DNA from: Antennarius striatus
Lineage: Eukaryota > Chordata > Actinopteri > Lophiiformes > Antennariidae
Direction of reading: 5' to 3'
Assembly: GCF_040054535.1 (NCBI RefSeq)
Contig: NC_090784.1
Coordinates: 2,165,001 to 2,229,000 of the forward strand
DNA: 64,000 nt
Position 1 is the stretch's first letter, and the number at the start of each line of letters is the position of its first letter. The notes under the pieces are model-generated. The model saw only the letters and a list, made by a program, of their open reading frames with translations. It searched no databases and was not told where the DNA came from. A program made the position numbers and the translations under genes. Positions 11,660-22,768 of this stretch are shown here, one piece after another.

Positions 11660-11900
11660 AAAAAGGTGATGAGTTGTAATTGTCAGCATTTGTGTGTCCG
11701 TCCGTCCGTCCGTCAGTCCGTTAGTCCACCAAATATCTTCGCAACCGTTGCAGATAGAAAGATGAAACAAAAAGCACATTACTCAGGCAGCAAAGGGGAT
11801 GAAAATGAGATGATGACCTTGACCTTGAGAAAACCAGGTCAAGGTCAAATTTCAACTTTTGTACACTCAGGAACTGGATAAGATAGAAATACGAGGGAGA
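11660..11900 (+). repeat. Dispersed repeat with TCAAGGTCA half-sites, copy 1
   Basis: This ~235-bp unit matches 26400-26635 closely (by eye over 80 percent): a short CCGT tandem run, CCACCAAATATCTTCGCAAC, GATGAAACAAAAAGC, GCAAAGGGGATGAAAATGAG, then TGACCTTGACCTTGA. It contains three perfect extended nuclear-receptor half-sites (TCAAGGTCA): two overlapping on the minus strand (11814-11822, 11820-11828) and one on the plus strand (11839-11847). No transposon ends were recognised. The function is unknown. Confidence 0.7.
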
Positions 11901-12059
11901 AGGCCAGTGATCTCTAACGTAGATAACAGTTTTAAAAATGTCAGAAACTGCCTGAATAACAATACTGTGAGAAGCAGGACCCCGCTGGTGACTTCAAGAT
12001 GAATTATTCATTTTAATCAGAAGGCCAAAATAGGCCGGGATCAATCGTACTTTCTTTAG

Positions 12060-12391
12060 TTCTTGGATTAACTCACTAGGGTTTTAATCTAACTAGGTTT
12101 TGAACAAACTAACTAAACAGGTTTTAAACTAATTAGGTTTTGGACTAACTAACTAGGCTTTGAACTAACTAACTAGGTTTTTAAAATAACTACTTTTTTG
12201 ACTAACTAACTAACTAACCTGCCAGGTTTAAACAAACTAGTTTCTAAACTATGTTTGGAACTAACTATATTTTGAACTTACTTATTGGGTTTTGAACCAA
12301 CTAGCTCTTTCAACTAACTAGGTTTTGAACTAAACTAATGGGTTTTGAACTTTCTAGGTTTTGAACTATGTTTTAAACTAACTAGTTTCTG

Positions 12392-12454
<63 letters not shown>

Positions 12455-12905
12455 CCATTAGGTTTTGAACAACTTATGTTCTAAACTAAGTAGGTTTTGT
12501 ACTAAGTAGGTTTTGAACTAACCCACTGGGTTTTGAACGAACTCGATTTTGAACTAACTACTGTCTGTTTTAAACTAACTAGTTTTTGAACTATCTAACT
12601 AGGTTTTTAAATTAACTAGGTTTTGAAATGACTAACTTACTAGCTTTTAAACTAACTAGTTTCTGAAATAACTGACTAATTAACACATTAGGTTTTGAAC
12701 TAACTCACTTGGTTCTGAACTAACTAGGTTTTGAATTCTTACTTAACATAAACACTGTATTTATATTGATATTATTTAATTATATGTTTATTGTTTATGT
12801 TTACACTGTTTATGTTTACACTGTATGTTTTACACCTATCCTTCTTTATGTGCTTTCAGTTGCCCCTTGGGGACTAATAAAGTTTTTTTGAATTTGAATT
12901 TGAAA
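12060..12905 (+). repeat. Degenerate CTAACTAGGTTTTGAA array with retroelement-like tail, copy 1
   Basis: From 12060 to about 12745 the sequence is built of imperfect units of about 16-20 bases around AACTAACTAGGTTTTGAA. A perfect (AACT)n core lies at 12391-12454. It then passes into a unique tail (12740-12905): ACTTAACATAAACACTGTAT, TTTATTGTTTATGTTTACAC, then GCCCCTTGGGGACTAATAAAG and a TTTGAATTTGAA end. The tail recurs at 39918-40062 after a second such array. The tail has the look of a non-LTR or SINE 3' end (AATAAAG plus short tandem terminus). Confidence 0.8.
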
Positions 12906-13589
12906 AAAAAAGTAATGCCTTTATTTCAACATGGGTACTGGCCTCCTGGCAGGTCTATTGACCCAGACATGAACATCCTGCCAACGGTGTGACATACACT
13001 GTGAGGGAGATGGACCTGCAAAGAAATAATCAGGTTGCCACGTAACCGTTTCCACAAAGAGAATTGTAACAAACACTGACAACACGCCACAGAAAAGGAC
13101 TCGGACTTGGAAGAAACTTAATTAGTGTTTCTCTCCAAGCAACGCTGCTGCTGGTTCTGAATTATCTGCTCCGTTGTTTGTGGCAGCTCAAACGACTCAG
13201 TTGGAGTTTTGGCACCAGTCTTCCCTGGCAGCCATCATCACTGGCACCATGCACCTGTCGGCTGGACAAGGGACAAAGCTAACTGTCTGTATGAACAGAT
13301 AACAAACCGCTTGAGCCGACAACAATGATTGGCAGATTAGCAGAGAACATTAACACCAGAGACAGCGGTGATTCTAACTTTCAATGAGTATGCTCTAGGC
13401 ATATTTGATTTTGTCTTGAATATGTATGAAAGATGTGGAACACATCTAAAGACTGAGAGACATCTGTCCTCTGTTGTACAGGTAAACCTCTGCACATGTC
13501 ATTAACTGGTTTATAAGAGAGTGACGTGAGTTGAATTAAGTAGTCTCCAGGCTAAACTGAAAATAACCATTCCCAGTTCAACTCTTTAT

Positions 13590-13870
13590 TCAACAATTAT
13601 TTGTATAGCGCTTAATCACCTCAGCAGACATTTCATAGCACTAAAAAAAAAACAGAGACCCCTAACAGAACCCCCCAGAGCAAGCATAAGCAACAGTGGT
13701 GGTGAAAATCTCCCTCATTGAGGAAGAAACTCCGGGCAGGGCCCAGAGTCCAGAGGGCGGTCAACCACCTTGACCAGTTGGGTGGGAAAGGAAATACAAT
13801 GGGGACAGAGACAGGGCAAGGAAAAGAGAAAGAGAGACAGAGAGAGATTGTAGTCATAATCATGCTCTGA
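13590..13870 (+). repeat. Dispersed fish repeat
   Basis: The stretch TATTTGTATAGCGCTTAATC, CAGAGACCCCTAACAGAACC, ATTGAGGAAGAAACTCCGGG and CAGGGCCCAGAGTCCAG is a high-copy type sequence in teleosts that I recognise but cannot place in a named family. It lies inside the inverted-repeat element at 13479-14417. Confidence 0.5.
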
Positions 13871-14045
13871 AGTGGGGGGGCAGGATTTTCAGGATTTCTT
13901 GTCTTCTGTACTTGTTCCCCACCTATCGAGCAGAAGCACATACACAGCAGTTCTGTACTGTACTTTATTTATGAATGCATTTTAATAATATTTGGTTAAT
14001 ATGAATACATTTCAATCTTACAATTATTTTTTTATATATAGTACA

Positions 14046-14122
14046 GCCAGCTGGCGTAGGCTCCAGCTCCCTGTGACCAGCGCAAGCGGATGAAGCGGGT
14101 TGAAAAAATGAATGAATGAATA
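14046..14122 (+). mobile_element. SINE-like 3' end fragment
   Basis: CAGCTGGCGTAGGCTCCAGC, then GCGCAAGCGGATGAAGCGG and an AATGAATGAATGAAT tail, matches the 3' part of the repeat family at 8722 and 46912. Confidence 0.65.
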
Positions 14123-14419
14123 GTACAGAAAAAACATCGCCATCCCGTCTGCAGCCGCTTCTTCCACATTATGGGTCACGGGGGTTGCTAAGGGCTAATA
14201 TGATATTATAAGTTTTATTTTGATTTATTGTACAATAACTTCATCTTATGTGCTTTGCATGGTTCACTAGTGATTTTATGATTCTAATATCTGTGGCAGG
14301 CAGACGTTAAGTTGAGTAAAATAATATAACTAGTTATTTTCCAGTGTATTTGCTTTGAACACCGACGTATAATCGAGAAAGACGTAACTCGAAATGATGT
14401 AAGCCGAGGTTTACCTGTA

Positions 14420-16840
14420 TTTTGTTTTGATTTCATGAATAGTCAGAATCTGTTTTATTTATTTTTTAGGCTTTCACTTTGTTTGAGGGGTTTGTTTAGA
14501 ACTCGGACTCAAAGCGAGAAGGTGGAAGCATCCTGGAACTCACTGCAGATGAAAAGCTGTTTTAATGCATGTGATTATTCCTATGTGCAAAAATTAAACC
14601 TGCTGCTGGAAAAAAAATTAGAGTCATTTAAAATCCACGTGAGTTGCCGAAGTCTTCTGCTGCAGGGAGCTTTCCACTATCTTACATAAGAATCATTATT
14701 TGATCTCTCATTCCAACAGTCGCAGGAGCTAACAGCCATGTCTGAATTGCTGTGCATCTGTGATGGGATTCTAAGTTGACAATGATTATCTGCTGGCAGA
14801 GAAATGTCTCTTGATTTTATGATAAAGGCAGTGTGGATCTGGTTTTCTGGTTTATGGCTCTGACATAAAATGTAAGTAAAAGAATCCCTGTGACTGTCAC
14901 TTTAGGGGAATGAGGTGAAAAAAAACATTTGAAGGCATGACAAACAGAAGGAAAAGGGCTGGGAGCGAACACTTGGGACAGCTTAAGTGTCTGGTGAAGT
15001 GTGATTAGAGCAGGAGGTAAACGCTCAATCACAGTCTCCGAAACCACGGCTTCAATCACCAGAGTGGTTTCAGCGAGCACGTAAAACAAAGGTGGACACT
15101 TTCTGATTTCAGAATGATTTGGTTTGTTAAAACAAGTCAAACACTCCAGAAGCTTTTGTCTCTCAGTGAGTCTCTTCAGGTTTGTCTGTTCACTTTCATT
15201 CACTAACAAAGTGCCCACTGATTTAATAGATCAAAACATAGAATTCTTAGTAAAGCATAACATGGGAAAAACTGTCCTAAGCATTTGTTGTAGAGATCTG
15301 CTGCTGGCATTAAATGGTGCTGAAGAAACTACATAGATAAAATACATAGATTTAAAGCCTGCTCTATGAAAGCTTGTGAGCATGAAACATACATTGAAGG
15401 AACAAGAAATAAAACAGCTTGGCTTTTAGAATTTCCCTCAGCTTGTCATGGTCAGTACTTCAAAGCATGGACTCAACAGTGTTATGTCTTACAACTATTG
15501 CTCTGTACTTTGCAAATGGTATATTATCCATGCGTGCATGCCTTTGGTACAGATGCATAAAAGACAGCACAGTCCCGACACATGATTGCTTCTAGCTTGT
15601 ATCTTTGGCTGTCTGAAGCTAACAGACCTGTCTGTGTAGGTTATTCAGTAATTTCATACATATTTGAATTTCTTTTGTGACAATTTCAAAATAAAGTTCT
15701 TTTACTGTATAAATTATCAGATTGCAATCAAGGTGATATATTTTTTGGTCACACAAACCACTTATTTGTCAAGCATAGCTTTGCTCTCTTTCGACAGGTT
15801 GCTGTCATATTCTGACCACTGGAGCTGCTGAAGCTATTATATTTATCTGTGACCTCTAGTTTCAGCTTCTCAGTGGTTTTCTGAAATCTTTTTCAGTTTT
15901 TTTTAAGTGTTTCATAAATTTTCCTCTCTTTTTATTTGGTAGCAAACATGCAGATGTAGCCCAGTCTCATTCCTAGGGTAGCAAATCCTGGTATATTTGG
16001 AGGTATCCTTCTGACTTTAGGTTATTAAGAGCATTGTTCTCACCTTCATGACTTCATGAATATGAAACTTAAACTTAAATGTCCTGAGAATTTGAATGGA
16101 CTCGTGAGGATAGATATACCTCCAAAGGAATCTGTGTCAGTGTAAGGTAATCAAAGCACCTGCACAACACTGTGTTTTATAAAAAGTGAATGGATCACAC
16201 TCATGAAAGCAAATACGAGCCTTTCTTAAATCCACATGCATGGATTTTGTATTTAAATTTAAAAGCTACTGTATTTCCGGTATGGTATATATTAGTAATG
16301 CTTTGCATGAAGAAGGGTTTGCATACTGGCCACAGATGTTAAATAGCACTTTATGTGTCTTTATGAGACAATGGAGATGTGACAAAGCATCCATTTACAT
16401 CTGGGATGAGAACGTTGTGGCTTATGTTCACAGGAAACATCTTTCCATGTGTGTGACATTTATGTGGGACATTAATGTGTTTTGTCAAAACCATGTGTAG
16501 GTGTTGGCGATGGATGGTAAGCATAAAGATGCAAAAGAGGAAGTAAGTGATGTCTGTGAGGTTTTTTTTTTCTTTTTTCATTTAAATATGTTCTTCATTT
16601 TGTCCCTACACTTTCTTTGTGTCTGATTGAATTGATCCGACATTGCCTCCAACCATTTCCAGTGATAACACTCTGTTACCACAATTACCGGAACAGCCGA
16701 AACAGTGGGAGATCCACTAGTAGGGTTGTAAAAGTGTACGATACAATTAGGAGAGGCACATACTATTGTAAGGAAGTACAAATTGCAGTCAAATTGCGCA
16801 ATTAGAGAGAGACGCTCCCAGCCTTGTGCAGTAGGCAAGC
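14420..16840. other. No recognisable gene
   Basis: Open frames up to 133 codons occur on either strand without any motif or codon bias that I would trust. No repeats or RNA genes were recognised. Confidence 0.45.
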
Positions 16841-16848
16841 AGTGGAAA

Positions 16849-16940
<92 letters not shown>

Positions 16941-16941
16941 C
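16849..16941. repeat. (ATC)n trinucleotide microsatellite
   Basis: About 30 ATC units followed by a few ACC units. The minus strand reads as poly-Met or poly-Asp in different frames, which is not a gene. Confidence 0.97.
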
Positions 16942-16949
16942 CACCACCA

Positions 16950-18530
16950 CCACCTCCAGTAGTGTAATCAGCATAAATCAGTATCAGTTTTGCATGCTGG
17001 ATGCCCTTCCTGCTGCAACCCTCTGCATTTATTCTGGCTTTGGACTGGCCGACAGTTGACAATGGCTTTAGACCGACCTCGACATTAAATATTACGTACA
17101 TTAAATATCAACCACATTGTATAAGAAATGATTCTGATGAAGGTCAGCATCTGAACGTAGATAACGTTACTCCTGAACAAGAAAAGCTTTAATTACTAAT
17201 GTCTTCAAGGAAAGAAAACACAGACCAAGGAGCTCTTGCACGCTGAGAGTTATGTAATCAAAGGTCTGCTCAGAGCATCTAACGCCCCTCAGGCCAGTTG
17301 AGAACTTCAAAGTGAGAGCTGTCTGCTAGCCTACGTTGTAGTTCCTTTCCCTGCGTCAAGCTAACAAGCTGCCTCTCATATGATGCTTTGAAGAAGACCT
17401 CCTAGACTTTCACAGAATTAAAAGGAAATACATAGAAAAAACATTGTTGTTTTATCATGTCCTGCTTTATCAGTTAAATAAAGATTCTGTTGTTCTGAGT
17501 ATGACGTTAAACTGAATCCAACCTTGAGAGGGACAGGCACCTCCAGGTTCAGTTGCCAAGACACGCCATATGATGACAGCCGCGGGCCGTCTGGGGTACC
17601 CCAGCGACTCTCAGGGGTTATGGGAATGGCTAGGCTAGGATAAAGATTCCAACCTATCGCGATGCGTTGTATAATCCAGTATGAACAACAAAAGGAAATG
17701 GGTAAACTTTTTTTAACCTTTTCTTCAAGAGAAGATTCATTCTTTCGTCTGTTCGTGTGTTCCTTCGTTCGTTTGTTCCTTCAATCGTTTGTTTGTTCAT
17801 TTGTTCGTTAGTTCAATCGCTCGTTCGTTAGTTTGTTTCCATACTGTTTCCTCCACCTTTTCTATATTTTGTCATGAAGTATTGACTAATTGTTATTTCC
17901 ATTTTCCATAAATCCAGCATTGTGAGATCAGAACAATTTCTTTGGAATTCATTTCATGAGGTAAAAATTTCTGTTAAAATTTTTTGTAATAACATCTGAA
18001 CTGTAATAAAACAATTCTTAATCGCGGTAAATATATGATTGAAAAGACAACTGATTAATTTATATGAAAGCATATAGTTTTAAGCAGTTTAAATCAATCC
18101 ACTGGACTTTAAGTCCTAAGTGCTTATTTAGGACTTAAAGCCCTATTATGAAAAACACTCTTTTTCAGGTCTCTACATATACATAGTTGTCCTCCCTAAC
18201 CTGACCAAATCCTAGAATCTGGAAAACAAACACTTTCTGCATCAATAAATATATGAAAAAATGCAGAATCCACCGGGAAAATACTAAGATTCATAACAGT
18301 TTGGTTTGTGACGTCACACCCGGAGGGACAGACAGAGTGATTGACATATCTTGAGCCATATTGATAGATTGACATGTCCACTAAGGATGTGGTCATCCCC
18401 GAAGGGGAGTTCATGTTCAGGCTATGACAGCAGTGTGTGGTAATATCCTGGCTCAAGAAACACTCTGAAAGTTCCTCACAAGCTGTTGAAGTCAGCTAGC
18501 ATTTGCTAAGTATATATCTCCGTTTCAGTC
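16950..18530. other. No recognisable gene; degenerate TTCG tract
   Basis: Positions 17745-17835 are a degenerate TTCGTTTG-type tetranucleotide tract. Two reverse-complementary strings, ACTTTAAGTCCTAAGTGC and GACTTAAAGCCC, lie at 18105-18145. Nothing coding was recognised. Confidence 0.45.
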
Positions 18531-18642
<112 letters not shown>

Positions 18643-18649
18643 CTGTGTG

Positions 18650-21600
18650 GCCGTGTAAGGTGTATCCTCAGCATCATAGCAAACACAACCAGTTTCATAG
18701 TAGATGAAGATGCTACTAAATCAGAATTGTTGTCCGGTTTAGGATGAATGCTAGAATTTAAGAATGAAGAACTAAAAGAAATTGTAATAAATAGATAATA
18801 GATAATAGATAAAAATGTATATACAGGGATGTACAGTTTTAGTGTCCTAGCTTCCATTCGTCCTCCTCGTCACTGTTACGTAGGTTAGTGGACAGAGATA
18901 AAGGACAGACTTCGCACAACAGCCAACAGTTAAATGTACTTCATCAATACAATACGTTTGGTCTTACTTCTCGGGTAACATCCCATGTTTCATTAGACTG
19001 CATCAGCTTAGCTCCCAGGTGTTGTTAGCCAGCGATCTCATTGTTTGTGACGATTGTCGGGAAACACATCTTTAATTACATCCTGTCTGTAAACATCTCC
19101 ACTAATTTCTGTCCCATTTGCAAACACTGTGTGTTTTTCTCCACAAACTATCCACGTTTACTAGCTGGTTTCACTTTGATCAGCTATCGTGTTTACACAA
19201 TGAGCCATGAGTTACATGACTGCGAAAGCAGCTCTTTGCTTAGTGCAGAGAAATTAACAGTTGTGTCATGGAAAACAAGAGTGAAAACCATGAGAAAAAC
19301 AAGAACGAAATAACGAAGTCACTGAGACTTAAATAGTAAACAGTAAACACATGTAAACAAAACACACGTGTAACCGAGGGGGCGTTGATAGAGAGAGCTA
19401 AGAGGCACGCCCATTAATACGGAAGGTTTCAGGGCGGAAATGATTTTATTAATATTCATTCAAAGATATTGAGGACCACAAATCAGTTTGGGGCAAATCC
19501 CAAATACAGTATAGTTGGAAATCTGGCAGCTGAATGACATGAATTTAAAAATGAAAAAAGGGACCTTTAATCAGCTTATAATAACTGTTCTATGAAGTGC
19601 TGCCTGAAAATGAATTTTAAGGGCTGTTGTGTCCTAACTGCATCTTCTCAGCGACTCACCGACACCCTGTGGACTACAGAGTGCTTATTTCAATTAAATG
19701 GTAAAAACAAAACAAAAAAAAAACTTTTATTGTGTGTCTTTTCCTCATCTTGGTTTGCTTCCCAATCTGTATGTACATATTATCTTTAGCAGCAGGTTTC
19801 ACTCCAGACACTCATGATGACGTCCTGGACTGGTTCTTAGTTCAGCTTGTTTGTGAGTGCATAATTTTTTTTATTTCAATGACTGTGTAAGGTTGACTAA
19901 AAACACACATGGCAGAGACTTGTGCTGACAACCTTTGGGCACATAAATCTCATTCATTTCACCAGTTGTGTAGAACTGGACATTGTGACAAAACAACACA
20001 TTAAATAAATGTCGACACAACAATATTAAACACTTGCTAAATATAATGACCTGTTTAATGATGATTATATCATTAAAAAGGTCATTGCGTTACTTACTAG
20101 TAAAGATGTTGACCCGTGTCTACAGTTATGAGCCAAGTAACAACCACTGTTTGGTATTTCTGTCCGTTGATGTGTGGGTGGGTTTGTTTTGTGTGCCAGG
20201 GTGGTGCTGTGCGGTTGTTTTGGGGGACTAATATTGATTTTTGGGGTCCCTCAATGTGCCAAATCTAAAATGCTTGCGCATTGACTCACCACTCACAAAT
20301 AATTGCGTCAATGTTTATAGCGTATTAATTTGCAGCGTAATTAATCTAATTAACGCGTTAAACTGATAGCCCTAGCTTAAATAGAGGATGACGTCAGTCA
20401 TATCGGTTTGTGACGGTGTTTCAGATATGCATCTTTGATAACCTTAGGAGTATTTAAGCAAAGTCATGAGTTGAAATGAGGAAACAGGGAAGTTCTTGCA
20501 GGGAAAATTTGTCACAACTGATTAACTGGGGTTTCTGAACACTGACGTACTTGTGCCTGATTCTCCAAGTGTTGCATAGAGCAGCTGACGCAAACTCCAT
20601 CTCTCAGAATATTGGGATGTAATTCGTCTGTGATCTTGTGATGGCTATGACAAACCATACTTCTGTGAAGTGACTGACCTTTATTTTACCAAACCATTGG
20701 AAACATCCACACTAACACAGTGGAACAGTCCACCCAACTGTGGTTAATTTATATCGTTTATGAATATCACGTGATGTAAATCAGCTCAAAAAGATGTTCA
20801 TTACGCAACACACAATTTGTAAAGGAAGAGACAGAGAAGACGAAGTAACATGTCAGCCATTGTGAACAGGATCAGTGAAGCTTAACAGCTCAATCAGCCC
20901 CTCTGCCACTCTGGCTGTTGGACAGATCACAAAGTGAATTTGTTCACTACATTATCAGTTATAAAACATAAATCATGCTCATCATACAGATGTCCAGCTT
21001 TCAAACCAAAGCTATTTAGTTACTTGTCTTTAATTATTATTCAAGCCAAGATAAACATTTTGAAAATTAAGTGTCATCGCACCTCAATGCAGCGCCCCCA
21101 TGAGCCATGGGGGTATTGAGTTCGAGTAATAATGAAATAACTGACCCAGACAACAGCTGTTACATTTAAAGGGATCTCTTTACTGAAATGATATTTTGTT
21201 TTTTGTTTTAAAATTTAGAAGAAAAACTCCTTTATGAAATGAAATAAAATAAAATATTAAATGAAATGAGAAGATACAATGAAATGCCAAATAGGACACA
21301 AGGCTTTAAAAACCTTAAAGAGTGAACACAATATGTTTTACCTCAATCCACTGGCATCACCAATGGATGATCTTACCAAAACATGAATTGTAAACATGAA
21401 TTACTTCCTAAATTATATAATCCACTCAAATATTTCCCCAAATACTCAACACTGGTCCCCCATCTCTCTCCCTAACTATGTATTACTCAAATGATGCCAT
21501 TAACTTTTAATAAATTATATTTGCGAATATATCAGTTCAACTTAACCCATGAAATGTATCATGACATTGAAATGGACTTGAAAAGATAGCATTAGACCTT

Positions 21601-22603
21601 TAACACACACTGTGTGGCCCACACGCACACACACACCACACACACACCCCACCCACGATGCAGGCCTGTGCGTTGCTCTGTGCGGCGATGATGCGGTCCT
21701 CAGTAGAGTCCGACAATTACAAGTCACAGTTTCTAGTAGACGCTGTAGAATCAACTTTGACCTGCAGTACTTGCGCCAAACGTGTCCAACGGCCAACGTA
21801 AAGGGAAACAGTCTCTCTCTTAGTTGTTGTCTCAACGTTAGTCTTGCAGGGACAACATAAACCACGCTGCCCTGAGTACTAGTCCGTCCAATCTATATCT
21901 TTTCCCACAATCCATCTCTCCTTCCCGCTTTTTCCTCTTCCACCTTTTCCTGCCATCTCCTCCGCCCCCCAGCCAACGCCCGCAGGTGGTTTAAATCAGT
22001 CTTTTCAATATCAAAATGAACACCTTAGGACTGTTTACTCATCACGCTTTGATTCATCCAGTATTAACTCTCAGTTAACAATTTATAATCCCAACTAAAT
22101 TACTTTTATTCTCCTAGTAACTCTTGTTACTGTTTTGAGTTTATTTCTCTTAAATACTTTATTAAGAAATTTAGGGCTCCTTTAGTTTAAACCTCTAGTT
22201 TTCTCAACTGGGCTACATCAATAATGGGATATTATTTGTGGGATCTATAAAATAACTGATAATTATGATGAACTCTAAAATGAAAATAGAATTTGCATCT
22301 GAAAAACATGAGCAACATCAATAGCTGTCTCATTGTTCCTTCATAATGTTCCTTCAAACCGGACTTATTATGTAATGTAATAAATACATTTTGAATGTGA
22401 TAAAATGGGAAGAAGAATCTGATGATTCAAAAACTTTTGAAACTGCTCATTCCAATATATTATCTAGAAACAGGCACTGAATGAACAATGTGATCGCCCT
22501 GCATGAAGGACTTACTGTTAAGTGTTCTTTTCTCTCTGCAGCCTGCATGTAAAATGACATCCACGGCAGAGCAGCACTGATCCAATCCAGAGCAACAGCA
22601 GGA
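18650..22603. other. No recognisable gene; 5' flank of MC5R
   Basis: A short scrap of dispersed repeat lies at about 20290-20385 (TTAATCTAATTAACGCGTTA, then ATAGCCCTAG). CA-rich sequence lies at 21620-21655. The final few hundred bases before 22604 would contain the MC5R 5' untranslated region and perhaps its promoter. No TATA box or start site can be fixed by eye. Confidence 0.45.
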
Positions 22604-22768
22604 ATGAATGTATCTGAGGTCTCCCCCCAAATGGAGGGGACACTGGCCAACTCCACCTGGGATTATCTCTATCATCACCAGAACTACACCCGGTCCCCCC
22701 CACTGCTCCCACCCAGCACCAGCACATCCAAACCCGCAGCATGTGAGCAGGTCCACATTGCTGTAGAG
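22604..22768 (+). CDS. mc5r: MC5R coding exon 1
   Basis: Codes for residues 1-55, the extracellular N-terminus, and ends HIAVE in phase 0 before a GTATGA donor. A second ATG at 22608 is out of frame. Intron 1 is 212 bp and ends CCCTGCCCAG. Confidence 0.9.

Larger units (their letters stand above)
13479..14417. mobile_element. Inverted-repeat transposon with later insertions
   Basis: The ends CAGGTAAACCTC (13479-13490) and GAGGTTTACCTG (14406-14417) are perfect 12-bp inverted repeats, and similarity extends further inward. TA lies on both outer sides (13477-13478, 14418-14419), as for Tc1/mariner-Tigger elements. The inner right end has CGTATAATCGAGAAAGACG-type sequence reminiscent of Tigger-derived short elements. 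The interior holds two other repeats (13590-13870, 14046-14122). No transposase is present. Confidence 0.65.

Noticed and set aside
12391..12454. CRISPR-like or satellite array
   Set aside because: Units are degenerate with no spacers of fixed size, and the genome is that of a fish.
16789..17101. Poly-Met and poly-Asp frames
   Set aside because: Two frames of the (ATC)n tract.
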